From Anaerostipes caccae L1-92 (GTDB taxonomy: Bacteria > Bacillota > Clostridia > Lachnospirales > Lachnospiraceae): DNA of 64,000 nucleotides. Shown here in pieces: positions 27,974 to 35,769 of this stretch. The notes beneath the pieces were generated by a model. It saw nothing but the letters and a program-made list of their open reading frames with translations, did not search any database and was not told the origin of the DNA. A program made the position numbers and the translations under genes. Every line of letters begins with the position of its first letter. The stretch's first letter is position 1. The stretch is from assembly GCF_014467075.1 (NCBI RefSeq), contig NZ_AP023027.1, forward strand, positions 2,917,501-2,981,500. The letters run 5' to 3'.

Positions 27974-29461
27974 TCACCCTTTCTGATCATCAAACACATC
28001 TGTCAGCGCTTTATAAACTTTTTTATACTTTTGGTATTTTATTTCATAAAGCTCTGCATGATATCTTCTTGGATTAAAACATTTTTTTGTGCGGACGGTT
28101 CTGCCAACCATCTGCTCCAGTGTTACATCCCGCCCTGAAACTGATGCTGCCATGAGCGCAATGCCGTATCCCGCTCCTGCCCCGCTTTCCAGCTGTTCTA
28201 CTTTCGTATTCAGCACATCCGCAAGGATCTGCATCCATACTTCATTTTTAGAACCTCCACCGGTCACTTTAAGACTTTGAAGCGCTGTCTTCCCAATGTG
28301 CATGACTTCTGTAAGTTGTCTCACACCGAAACAGATCCCTTCCATGACCGCAGCCGTGATATCCTGTCTTGTAGTTTCAGTTCCGATACCGATCAAAGCT
28401 CCCCTCAGTGCTGGATCTCTGTAGATCGTCTTGTCACCTGCAAGATGGGGATAAAAGATCAGATTGTTTTCCCCGAGACTTTCCATGTCCACTTCGCTGG
28501 TTTCGGCAGAAAAATCATCTGTCTTTAAGATCTGTCTGACCCACCAGCCAAAGCTGCTTCCCGTTGACTGTACCACACCCTGTACCAGCGTCATGATGTT
28601 CTTTCCGTCTGCAGAAAACATAATATTCTTTCCTTTTGTCCCGAAATCTATTTTTTCTTTTGGAAACATGAGAACACCGGATGTACCGAGGGAAAGAACC
28701 GGATACCTGTTTGAAAAACACCCTGTGGATATGGCTGCCGCCGGGTTATCCCCGGTACCCACGATAACCTTCACCAGGTTTTTGAAACCGAACTTCCGCC
28801 TCCATACTTCGGCCACATATCCCGCCGTCTCCTGGCTTCCTTTTACCTTTGGATAAATCTCCTCCGGAAACCCTAAGATTTCCCGGATCTTTGAAGACCA
28901 CGTTCCAGTCTTTAAATCAAACAAAGAAGAAGTGGATGCCTCGCAGTAGTCAGTCTGGCACTGCCCCGTCAGCCGAAAAACGATATAGTCCGGTCCAATC
29001 AAAAATGTTTTCATCTTCCGAAATTGTTCCGGTTCATTTTTCTTCAGCCACAGCAGATTGATCGCCGGACTTCCGGTGGAAATGATATTGGAGATATAGG
29101 AAACTTCCGGGACCTTAGAGATCTTTTCTTTTGTTTCCTTTACAAGATCCATGGTCCTTGTGTCATTCCACATCAATGCCGGACGTATAGGCACTCCGTC
29201 CCATCCCAGAAATACTGCGGTATGCATCTGTCCCGTGACACCAATGGCTCCGATGTGCTCCGGATCTTCTCCTGAAAGAAGTTCCGCCATGGCTTCTTCC
29301 ACCGCATCCATCCAGCTTTCCGGATCAATTTCCTTCCATCCCGGTTTTGGCTGTGAAATTTCATACTCTCTGCTGCTTTCTTTTCTGATCTCTCCTGCGT
29401 CATTAATCAAGGTCAGTTTTGCAGAAGAAGTCCCTATATCAATTCCAATATACTGTTCCAT
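27974..29461 (-). CDS. Xylulokinase-like FGGY carbohydrate kinase
   Basis: 495-residue kinase of the FGGY family. N-terminal ATPase motif IGIDIGTSSAKLTL, substrate loop GVTGQMHTAV with WNDTRT, hinge VGTGDNPAAAIS with SLGTSGV, and C-terminal VTGGGSKNEVWMQILAD are all as in XylB. It phosphorylates a ketose using ATP. It overlaps neither neighbour but sits 3 bases from the dehydrogenase, so the two probably act in sequence: polyol to ketose, then ketose to ketose phosphate. Xylulose is the family default, not proven. Confidence 0.88.
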   Translation of the reverse strand: MEQYIGIDIGTSSAKLTLINDAGEIRKESSREYEISQPKPGWKEIDPESWMDAVEEAMAELLSGEDPEHIGAIGVTGQMHTAVFLGWDGVPIRPALMWNDTRTMDLVKETKEKISKVPEVSYISNIISTGSPAINLLWLKKNEPEQFRKMKTFLIGPDYIVFRLTGQCQTDYCEASTSSLFDLKTGTWSSKIREILGFPEEIYPKVKGSQETAGYVAEVWRRKFGFKNLVKVIVGTGDNPAAAISTGCFSNRYPVLSLGTSGVLMFPKEKIDFGTKGKNIMFSADGKNIMTLVQGVVQSTGSSFGWWVRQILKTDDFSAETSEVDMESLGENNLIFYPHLAGDKTIYRDPALRGALIGIGTETTRQDITAAVMEGICFGVRQLTEVMHIGKTALQSLKVTGGGSKNEVWMQILADVLNTKVEQLESGAGAGYGIALMAASVSGRDVTLEQMVGRTVRTKKCFNPRRYHAELYEIKYQKYKKVYKALTDVFDDQKG

Positions 29462-29464
29462 TCG

Positions 29465-30511
29465 CTATTCTCCAAATCTGAGGATTACTTTATAAGTATC
29501 CGGCTTCATTGCCGCCGCAATGGCTTTGTCAAAATCTCTGTAATCAAAAATCTGTTCTGTGAGCACGGTTGGATCAATCAGCCCCTTTCCGATCAGCTGC
29601 ACTGCCTGATGAAAAGATGTAATCGTTGGGCTGACAGCGCCTGTCACCGTTTTCTGGTAAGAATGAACAGCCCCCATATCTATCGGCACCGGATCATTGG
29701 GATGCATGGAGCTGAACATGACGCTCATTCCTCCGGGGGAAGTCATTTCCACAGCCTGTGCCGCAATGGCCGGGATCGCTGTCGTATTGAATACCACCTG
29801 CGCACCTCTGCCGCCGGTTAATTCTTTTACTCTCTTTACGGCATCTTCCTTCGTCGGATCGATCACATCGTCACATCCGAGTTTCAGCGCCCTGTCTCTT
29901 CGCTCCCTAAGAGGCTCACTTAAAATCACTCTGGCTCCCTTTAATCTGGCAAGCATGACGTGAAGCATCCCCATGGTACCGCCTCCGATGACCGCCACAT
30001 CGTCTCCAAACTGAATATTCGTACGGTTGATACTGTTGACCACACATGCCAGTGGCTCGGTAAATGCCATTTTTTCAAAAGTTGTACTGTCCGGATATAC
30101 AAACAGATCTTCCGCCTTTGCCACAACGAATTCCGCAAATCCCCCATATCCTGACAGCCCGTCAGGATTCGTAAAAATCTTACTCTTTGGATGTTCTTCA
30201 CAGATATTTTCTTCTCCGTGCTTGCAGAAAAAACATTCCTTACAGTCATCAATGATATACTGGACCACTTTCTGCCCTTTGGAGTAACGTTTTTCATTGA
30301 CTCCGCTTCCCAGTTCCTCGATTACTCCGCAGTACTCATGACCGCCGATCCTCGGGTAGCTGTAACTGCAGTCTCCGTTGAAGTCCCGTACATCGTTGGT
30401 GCAGATTCCGGAATCTTTGATCCGGATCAGCACCTCGTCTTCTTTTAACTCTGGTAATTCAATCTCTTTGACAGCAAAATTTTTTGGTTGATTTAATACG
30501 ATTGCTTTCAT
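29465..30511 (-). CDS. Zinc-dependent medium-chain alcohol dehydrogenase (polyol dehydrogenase type)
   Basis: 348-residue MDR dehydrogenase. Catalytic zinc ligands are in SGICTNDV and GGHEYCGVIEE. The structural zinc loop CKECFFCKHGEENIC carries four cysteines, and the nucleotide motif is VAVIGGGTMGMLH. It resembles sorbitol/iditol and galactitol-1-phosphate dehydrogenases and should oxidise a polyol or its phosphate with NAD(P). It lies between PTS EIID and the xylulokinase-like gene. It is most likely to process the imported substrate. Confidence 0.87.
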   Translation of the reverse strand: MKAIVLNQPKNFAVKEIELPELKEDEVLIRIKDSGICTNDVRDFNGDCSYSYPRIGGHEYCGVIEELGSGVNEKRYSKGQKVVQYIIDDCKECFFCKHGEENICEEHPKSKIFTNPDGLSGYGGFAEFVVAKAEDLFVYPDSTTFEKMAFTEPLACVVNSINRTNIQFGDDVAVIGGGTMGMLHVMLARLKGARVILSEPLRERRDRALKLGCDDVIDPTKEDAVKRVKELTGGRGAQVVFNTTAIPAIAAQAVEMTSPGGMSVMFSSMHPNDPVPIDMGAVHSYQKTVTGAVSPTITSFHQAVQLIGKGLIDPTVLTEQIFDYRDFDKAIAAAMKPDTYKVILRFGE

Positions 30512-30531
30512 CTATCTCACTCTTTCTGAAC

Positions 30532-31371
30532 TTAATATGCCAGGATTCCTGTCACTCCGCCTACCACACCGATCACAACGATCAGCCCGATGATTTTCAG
30601 GGAAGACCATCTTCTCTTGTTCATCAGATAGTAAACAAGCATGGTCACTGCAAGCGGAAGGATACTTGGACAGATCGCGTCTAAGAAGCTTGTCTGAATG
30701 TCATAAGTTGATGTAGAACTTACCACTTTCAGTCCGCAGCTTGCTTTTACATAATTTACAACAAGACCGCCCATTACCATGCAGCCCATGATAGAAGCAC
30801 CTTTGATCAGCTTATTAAGAATTCCCTTTTCAAGGAAGTCCATGATCGCTTCACTTCCGGCTTTATATCCGAACATAAAGTTCCAGTAGCTGAGGCCATA
30901 TGCCGCTGCAATGATGACAACCGCGTAAATAATGGCTCCCCATATATTTCCGCTTCCGGAACGGGTTAAGTCAATACACACAGCTAAGAGGATCGGAATC
31001 ACAACGCCCTGCCAGATCGTATCACCCATACCGGCTAAAGGTCCCATCAAAGAAGTCTTTAAGTTCGTAATAAACTCGTCGGGTATTTCTTCACCCATGG
31101 CCTTCTGTTCTTCCAGGGCAACCGCCATACCGAGGATACATGCGCCGAATTCAATATGTACATTGAAGAATTCAATTTCCCGTTTCATGACCTCTTTTCG
31201 CTTTGCCGGGTTATCTTTATATAAGAAATTAATAATCGCTGAGAACATATGGGCAACAACCTGCCCCATCATTCTTTCGTAGTTATAACACGTCTGGGGA
31301 AATGTCTCCCAAATGAACCAGGCTTTGATCAAGGCGGCCTTTGGGATCAAACTTTTCTTTTTATTTTCCAT
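30532..31371 (-). CDS. PTS mannose-family EIID
   Basis: 279-residue membrane component of the mannose/fructose/sorbose PTS family. It begins MENKKKSLIPKAALIKAWF and contains the family segments FPQTCYNYERM, MGPLAGMGDTIWQG and a hydrophobic C-terminal end. The start is the ATG at 31371, two bases after the IIC stop; a longer frame to 31464 only reads through IIC. IID forms the permease together with IIC, and in some bacteria is also a bacteriocin or phage receptor. Confidence 0.92.
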   Translation of the reverse strand: MENKKKSLIPKAALIKAWFIWETFPQTCYNYERMMGQVVAHMFSAIINFLYKDNPAKRKEVMKREIEFFNVHIEFGACILGMAVALEEQKAMGEEIPDEFITNLKTSLMGPLAGMGDTIWQGVVIPILLAVCIDLTRSGSGNIWGAIIYAVVIIAAAYGLSYWNFMFGYKAGSEAIMDFLEKGILNKLIKGASIMGCMVMGGLVVNYVKASCGLKVVSSTSTYDIQTSFLDAICPSILPLAVTMLVYYLMNKRRWSSLKIIGLIVVIGVVGGVTGILAY

Positions 31372-31372
31372 C

Positions 31373-32167
31373 TTAATCGTCCTCCTCATCATCTTCATCG
31401 TCAATGACTGCTGCCTTCGCCGGCTCCATAGCGGAAGTAACCTGAACGTACACAACTGCCACAAGCAGTGCGATAATACCCAGTGTCAGCAGCGGAAGTT
31501 TTGAATACACAGCCAATAAAAATCCTACAAACAAAAATACTTTGGATTCTCCTTTAAAGATGTACTGCAGTGTGATTGCAATTCCGAGTGCAGGCATTAA
31601 ACCACCTATGATTTGGAAGACGGTCAGCACTTTTCCGCTTAACATATTCAGGATTCCCTGGATATAGTTAGAACCAAAATATGCAGCAAGAGCACACGGG
31701 ATTGCCGTCATAAGAAAGCACATAATCTGTGGAAATAAGACATTTGCCCGCCAGATTTTGTTATACTGTTCTTTTTCTATATACTTATCTGCAATATGTA
31801 CAAAGAAGCAGTCAAAGGTCATACGTCCTGCCCAGACGATCGTTCCGAGAATACCGATCGGAACTGCCAGTGCCAGAGCGGTATCGGTGTCCAATCCGCC
31901 GACAATCGCATAGGCTGTTCCCAGGACTCCTGCCAGTCCCATATCAGCCGGCATACTTCCTCCTGCAGACATAAACCCAAGGTAAACTAAGTTGATGGTT
32001 GCTCCGATCACGGCTCCCTGTACCGGATGACCCAGAATCAAACCGGTAATCATACCGCAGACCAGCGGTCTCTGTAAAGACCAAAGGCCTACAAACGGCA
32101 GGTTTCCAACTGCCAGCCAGTAAACAACCCCGCATAAGGCTGCCTGTATGATGGTCATCTTTTCCAT
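31373..32167 (-). CDS. PTS mannose-family EIIC
   Basis: 264-residue membrane protein with about 7-8 hydrophobic segments. LQRPLVCGMITGLILGHPVQGAVIGATINL-type sequence near residues 30-60 is typical of mannose-family IIC. It ends in an acidic cytoplasmic tail (DDEDDEEDD). It pairs with IID to move the sugar. AAGGAGGAAG precedes the ATG. Order IIA-IIB-IIC-IID is the standard one. Confidence 0.92.
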   Translation of the reverse strand: MEKMTIIQAALCGVVYWLAVGNLPFVGLWSLQRPLVCGMITGLILGHPVQGAVIGATINLVYLGFMSAGGSMPADMGLAGVLGTAYAIVGGLDTDTALALAVPIGILGTIVWAGRMTFDCFFVHIADKYIEKEQYNKIWRANVLFPQIMCFLMTAIPCALAAYFGSNYIQGILNMLSGKVLTVFQIIGGLMPALGIAITLQYIFKGESKVFLFVGFLLAVYSKLPLLTLGIIALLVAVVYVQVTSAMEPAKAAVIDDEDDEEDD

Positions 32168-32182
32168 ATATACTTCCTCCTT

Positions 32183-32668
32183 CTATTTATCCAAGTATCC
32201 AGTAACTTCAATCACCTGCTGTTCCGGTACCAGCTGATAATAAACATGAACATTCTTCGCCATCAAATTTTTAATCGAAGCAATTTCATCCGGATCACAG
32301 GCTACATTTTTAATAAATGGTGTCCTCTCTCCTCTAAGTCCCATTCCTCCCAGATTCACATCGGTCAGTTCGAGTCCTAAATCTGTCATACGGTCATAAG
32401 TGATAGGAGTTTTCGTGAGGATCATGACTCTCTCTCCCGCTTCTTTCGGGTCTTTCTTAAGAACCTCTGCTCCCTTTTCTGTTCCGTATACATTTACTTT
32501 TACACCATTTGGAGCAAGTGCCTTGATCACTCGTTTGTTGAACTTATCTGCCGCAACTTCATCATCGACTACGATGATCCTGTTGACATTTAAGCTCGGA
32601 GTCCACACTGAGACAACTTCCCCATGGATCAGCCGGTCATCGACTCTGGCTAATACAACATTTTTCAT
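32183..32668 (-). CDS. PTS mannose-family EIIB
   Basis: 161-residue IIB. The phosphorylated histidine is in ARVDDRLIHGEVV near residue 15, the mannose-family hallmark (histidine instead of the cysteine of other IIB types). It receives phosphate from IIA and transfers it to the sugar. The start overlaps the IIA stop (ATGA). Full-length for the family (about 160 residues). Confidence 0.93.
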   Translation of the reverse strand: MKNVVLARVDDRLIHGEVVSVWTPSLNVNRIIVVDDEVAADKFNKRVIKALAPNGVKVNVYGTEKGAEVLKKDPKEAGERVMILTKTPITYDRMTDLGLELTDVNLGGMGLRGERTPFIKNVACDPDEIASIKNLMAKNVHVYYQLVPEQQVIEVTGYLDK

Positions 32669-33075
32669 TCCTCGTCTACCTCCTCAAATAGCTTTCTTAC
32701 ATCTTTTACTGTTCCCGGCGCTGCTTCAAGAAGCCCTGCGCAAATCTCTTCTGCGCTTTTCCCAGCATAACGTCCCATCATCACTTCTACCATTAACGGA
32801 AGATTAATTCCTGTTACATGGTAAATGTCATGGTGTTCCATCAAAGAAACTATCGCATTAAACGGGCTTCCGTGGAACAGATCCGATACGAAGAGTATTT
32901 CTTCCCCTTCTTTCGTATTTTGAATTTCCGCTTCCAGTTTTTCTGTCAGTGTTGCCACCGTCTGTTCCGGAAACAGTCCATACGCCACCAGGTTTTCCTG
33001 TTCTCCGACAAGCATTTGGGTACTCTCCACCAGCCCTTTTGAATAGCTTCCGTGGGATACTGCAATGACCTTCAT
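32665..33075 (-). CDS. PTS mannose-family EIIA
   Basis: 136-residue IIA. The phosphoacceptor histidine is in VSHGSYSKGLVES near residue 9, followed by the expected EILFVSDLFHGSPFNA strand. It accepts phosphate from HPr, possibly the private HPr-like protein at the end of this operon. It is the first gene of an eight-gene run (IIA-IIB-IIC-IID-dehydrogenase-kinase-DUF4428-HPr). AAAAGGAGGTAAGGG precedes the start. Confidence 0.93.
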   Translation of the reverse strand: MKVIAVSHGSYSKGLVESTQMLVGEQENLVAYGLFPEQTVATLTEKLEAEIQNTKEGEEILFVSDLFHGSPFNAIVSLMEHHDIYHVTGINLPLMVEVMMGRYAGKSAEEICAGLLEAAPGTVKDVRKLFEEVDEE

Positions 33076-33151
33076 TCCCTTACCTCCTTTTCATCTGGCC
33101 TTCGATGTAATTGAAGTATATCATGCCGACTCTGCTGTTTTTCACAAATGT

Positions 33152-33274
33152 TTGCACAATCAATACCGCAGTACCTGACAGCATTTTGCATGATTGACTG
33201 CGCAATTTATTACGCAGATCCTCCTTTCATTCTGCACTTATTTTGCGGGATACTTTGCGCAATAAATTAAATTA
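33152..33274. promoter_or_regulatory. Three operator-like repeats between the divergent PTS operon and aldolase
   Basis: Three 20-base copies of the pattern YTGCRCAATNWAT lie at 33152-33171, 33198-33217 and 33255-33274. The middle copy is a near-perfect palindrome (CTGCGCAAT..ATTACGCAG). They fill the 312-base gap between EIIA (minus) and the class II aldolase (plus), so one regulator probably controls both directions. No regulator gene is adjacent. The rest of the gap holds the aldolase promoter and leader. Confidence 0.55.
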
Positions 33275-33290
33275 TTCAAGGTATTTTCAT

Positions 33291-33299
33291 TGTTATAAT
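33291..33299 (+). promoter_or_regulatory. Extended -10 promoter of the class II aldolase
   Basis: TGTTATAAT is a consensus TGn-extended -10 box about 90 bases upstream of the aldolase start. It lies just downstream of the third operator-like repeat. Confidence 0.55.
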
Positions 33300-33355
33300 C
33301 GAATCAAGCTTAGTACGTACTGGTGAACGGTAAAAATGAAAATTTCAGATTAGAT

Positions 33356-33390
33356 AGGAGGAAGCGGCTTTTTGTATATGCCGCTATATG
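33356..33390 (+). promoter_or_regulatory. Hairpin between the ribosome site and start codon of the aldolase
   Basis: AGGAGG at 33356-33361 lies 26 bases from the ATG at 33388, too far for normal initiation. Between them AGCGGC (33363-33368) can pair with GCCGCT (33380-33385), which would bring the two to normal spacing. No in-frame start lies closer; an out-of-frame ATG at 33378 opens a 12-codon frame. Confidence 0.45.
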
Positions 33391-34227
33391 AAAATGAAAA
33401 TTGTAAACGGCTTTGACCTGATGAAATATGCAAAAGACAACCATTATATTCTGCCTGCGTTCAATACAACCAACCTGGAAATGACTTATGCCATCGCCAA
33501 AGGATTAAATCAGGCAGGACTTCCGGGATATATCCAAATATCTTCCAATAATCTGCGGCTCTCAAGTCCGGACACGATCACTTATCTGGCAAAAGATGCA
33601 CTGAAAGACAGTGATGTGCCGATTGGTCTTCATCTGGATCACGGAAAGTCTTATGAACACGTAAAGGCATGTGTGGATGCAGGCTTTACTTCTATTATGA
33701 TCGATGCCTCCCATCTTCCGTTTGAAGAAAATATTAAAGAAGTGAAACGCGCAGTAGAATACTGCCACTTTTATGGTGTTCCGGTAGAGGCAGAGCTTGG
33801 TGCGCTGCAGGGAAAAGAAGAGGATATTGTAAATGAAGCGGACAGCAAAACAGATCCGGAAATGGTCGCTGACTTTGTGGAAAGAACCGGCTGCGATCTG
33901 CTTGCGGTTTCCGTGGGAAACGTTCACGGTCTGGATCTGACTCCAAAAGTAGATCTTCCGTTATTAGATGAGATCTCAAAGGTTTCCCCCGTACCGCTCG
34001 TAATGCATGGCGGTTCCGGGATTCCGTTTGAAACGATTCAGAAGGCAAGAGAGTTTAACTTGTTGAAAGTAAATTACGGATCTGATTTAAGAAAGGCTTT
34101 TATTTCTACCTTTGGAGAAGCGTATGAACAGAACCATAACGAAGTGAATGTTATCGGACTTAGCATTCAGTCCATAGAAAATGTAAGTAGAAAGGCAGCA
34201 GAGCTGGTGACGATTATCAACGAATAA
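33388..34227 (+). CDS. Class II fructose-bisphosphate/ketose-bisphosphate aldolase
   Basis: 279-residue zinc aldolase of the Fba/GatY/KbaY family. The catalytic aspartate and zinc histidine are in GLHLDHGKS, other metal ligands are VEAELGALQG and MHGGSGIP, and SVGNVHG and VNYGSDLR complete the site. It cleaves a ketose 1-phosphate or 1,6-bisphosphate into dihydroxyacetone phosphate and an aldehyde. It is divergent from the mannose-type PTS operon across shared operator-like repeats. It may finish the pathway begun by that PTS, dehydrogenase and kinase. Tagatose- or fructose-bisphosphate are the family possibilities. Confidence 0.88.
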   Translation: MKMKIVNGFDLMKYAKDNHYILPAFNTTNLEMTYAIAKGLNQAGLPGYIQISSNNLRLSSPDTITYLAKDALKDSDVPIGLHLDHGKSYEHVKACVDAGFTSIMIDASHLPFEENIKEVKRAVEYCHFYGVPVEAELGALQGKEEDIVNEADSKTDPEMVADFVERTGCDLLAVSVGNVHGLDLTPKVDLPLLDEISKVSPVPLVMHGGSGIPFETIQKAREFNLLKVNYGSDLRKAFISTFGEAYEQNHNEVNVIGLSIQSIENVSRKAAELVTIINE

Positions 34228-34240
34228 ACAGTGATTAACA

Positions 34241-34281
34241 AAAAGGGGCACGATTGTCATAAGACTGATCGTGTCCCTTTT
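34241..34281 (+). terminator. Rho-independent terminator after the aldolase
   Basis: Inverted repeat AAAAGGGGCACGAT / ATCGTGTCCCTTTT starting 14 bases past the stop and ending in a T-rich run. It can also end the minus-strand remnant that converges from the right. Confidence 0.85.
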
Positions 34282-34284
34282 CGT

Positions 34285-34797
34285 TTAAAAGACTTTCCAC
34301 TTTCCTTTTCGCCGTGACCCTTCACGAACAATAAATCCTTTATCTATTAATTTTTTGGTTATCCTCTGCACCTTGCTTCTGGATAATCCAAATTTTTCTT
34401 TTATTTCCATCTGGGTAATCTCTGGATTTTTTTGAAGATATTTGCATAACTTTCGCTCTAAATCTGTCAATTCCAAAATTTTAGCTTCACTTTTAGCTTC
34501 ACTTTTAGCTTCACTTTTAGCTTCACTTTTATAGTTCAGGTTTTGCAGTGTAACAGTAAACTCCACCCTGTCAGAAAAAAATTTTGGTTCCAATCCTTCT
34601 CGAAAGTTTATCGCACTTTTATAAGCACTCGTTATTTTATTCAGTCCGCTTCCCTGACGCTCCATATATCCTAATCGGTGGAATACATCTGCTAAAACCG
34701 GATTTCTTCGTGTAAATGGTATTGTATTAATATTCCGGTCCTGAATCCTCGTTCCATCAGGCATTCCTCCTGTAGAATCTATCATGACATTTTCCAC
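34285..34797 (-). pseudogene. 5'-truncated AlbA_2/HATPase_c_4-type HTH protein
   Basis: 170 residues matching only the C-terminal half of the AlbA_2 (schlafen-like) regulator family: an ATPase-like end (STGGMPDGTRIQDRNI, NPVLADVFHRLGYMERQGSGLNKI) and a C-terminal winged helix (MEIKEKFGLSRSKVQRIT). The N-terminal AlbA_2 domain is absent, and an in-frame stop lies shortly upstream of the GTG at 34797. A lysine-rich linker carries four SEAK repeats. It is probably a remnant, though the fragment could still be made. Confidence 0.7.
34479..34526. repeat. Four perfect 12-bp tandem repeats
   Basis: Four identical copies of TTTTAGCTTCAC encode (SEAK)4 in frame in the linker of the truncated AlbA_2-type protein. 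Copy number is likely to vary by replication slippage without shifting frame. Confidence 0.9.
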
Positions 34798-35012
34798 ATG
34801 ATTTCCGTTCGGCTCTTAGAATGCCTCACTCCAATCATGTGGAAAATGGACGTAATGTCTGTTAGAGAAGGGTTTCTGCCAAAAAAGGTGCCACTTTTCG
34901 AAAGTTATTTATCACTTTTGGAGGAGCGCATTTCAAAAGCGCGACGGAAATAGTAGTAAATAACTCATACTATATTTTTCTATTTTCTCATTATTTATTC
35001 TTTCCTTTGCAC
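34798..35012. other. Gene-free spacer upstream of the truncated regulator
   Basis: No convincing gene or RNA is seen. It probably holds decayed sequence from the missing 5' half of the AlbA_2-type gene. Confidence 0.4.
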
Positions 35013-35049
35013 AAAAAACCCATAATTTCTGCCCGCAGAAATTATGGGT
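35013..35049 (-). terminator. Terminator of the galactitol-type PTS operon
   Basis: 14-bp perfect stem (ACCCATAATTTCTG / CAGAAATTATGGGT) with a short loop, followed on the minus strand by a T6 run. It lies 20 bases past the TIM-like gene. Confidence 0.9.
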
Positions 35050-35069
35050 ATTCCTAAAATTTATTTCAT

Positions 35070-35759
35070 CTAATCAGAAGCTTTCACTGCTCTCACGATC
35101 GCTTCTGCCATCTCCCTGATCCTGACAGCCGGTGAAGGCGCATTTAAAATCCCTGACGTTCCTCCCGTGCCGTCGGCTCCAAGCCGAATCATATTGTAAC
35201 AGTCCTCTGCCGTGCTGACTCCGGAGGCAACCACCACCAGCACATCAGGATTTACTTTTCGTACCTGATCGATTGCTTCCATTGTATAAGCATCGTCTGC
35301 TACCTGACCGGTTCCGATCAGATCCGTCGGTTCCGCCAGGACAACATCCGGGTTCATACACGCCACGGCTTTTGCTTCCGTAATGGAGTCCGCACATACG
35401 ATAGAAGTCATGTCAAGCTCGGCTGCGCGCCGGATACATGCATATAGGTCAGACAGCGTCTTAGGATTTTCGGCATGGTTCAGAAAAACTGCATCCGCTC
35501 CTGCTTCCTTTAAAGATTCCGGAAGAACATGCCCCATTCCCCGTCCTGGTGTGAGCGGGTCCATAGACTGTACGCATACAATGATGTTTTCCGTATTCTC
35601 ACGGATCATTCTCACATCTGCATATGGACAAGTAAAGATAATCGGCAGTCCGGTATCTTTAGCCGCCTGATCTGCGGCCTTCGCCAATTTAAGACTCTCG
35701 TTTCCGTATAAATATGACTTTGGATTTACAATCAAAAACGGTGACTGCATATTTCCCAT
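35070..35759 (-). CDS. Triosephosphate isomerase-like TIM-barrel protein
   Basis: 229-residue protein of the short (archaeal-like) triosephosphate isomerase group. The catalytic histidine fits FLNHAENP, the glutamate and flexible loop fit LAEPTDLIGTG, and the phosphate loops fit ASGVSTAED and ADGTGGTSG. Canonical bacterial enzymes are about 250 residues and read AYEPVWAIGTG. The ATG at 35759 follows AAGGAGGAGAAC; an upstream in-frame ATG at 35786 sits inside the YjbQ gene. It closes the PTS operon and may isomerise a product of the aldolase. Confidence 0.82.
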   Translation of the reverse strand: MGNMQSPFLIVNPKSYLYGNESLKLAKAADQAAKDTGLPIIFTCPYADVRMIRENTENIIVCVQSMDPLTPGRGMGHVLPESLKEAGADAVFLNHAENPKTLSDLYACIRRAAELDMTSIVCADSITEAKAVACMNPDVVLAEPTDLIGTGQVADDAYTMEAIDQVRKVNPDVLVVVASGVSTAEDCYNMIRLGADGTGGTSGILNAPSPAVRIREMAEAIVRAVKASD

Positions 35760-35769
35760 GTTCTCCTCC

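Noticed and set aside
33076..33150. Sigma-54 promoter for the mannose-type PTS operon
   Set aside because: A GG...TT pair upstream of EIIA lacks the required GC at -12, and no LevR-type activator is nearby.
34798..35012. Intact upstream half of the AlbA_2-type gene
   Set aside because: The frame meets a stop shortly upstream of the GTG start, and no AlbA_2 motif is present.
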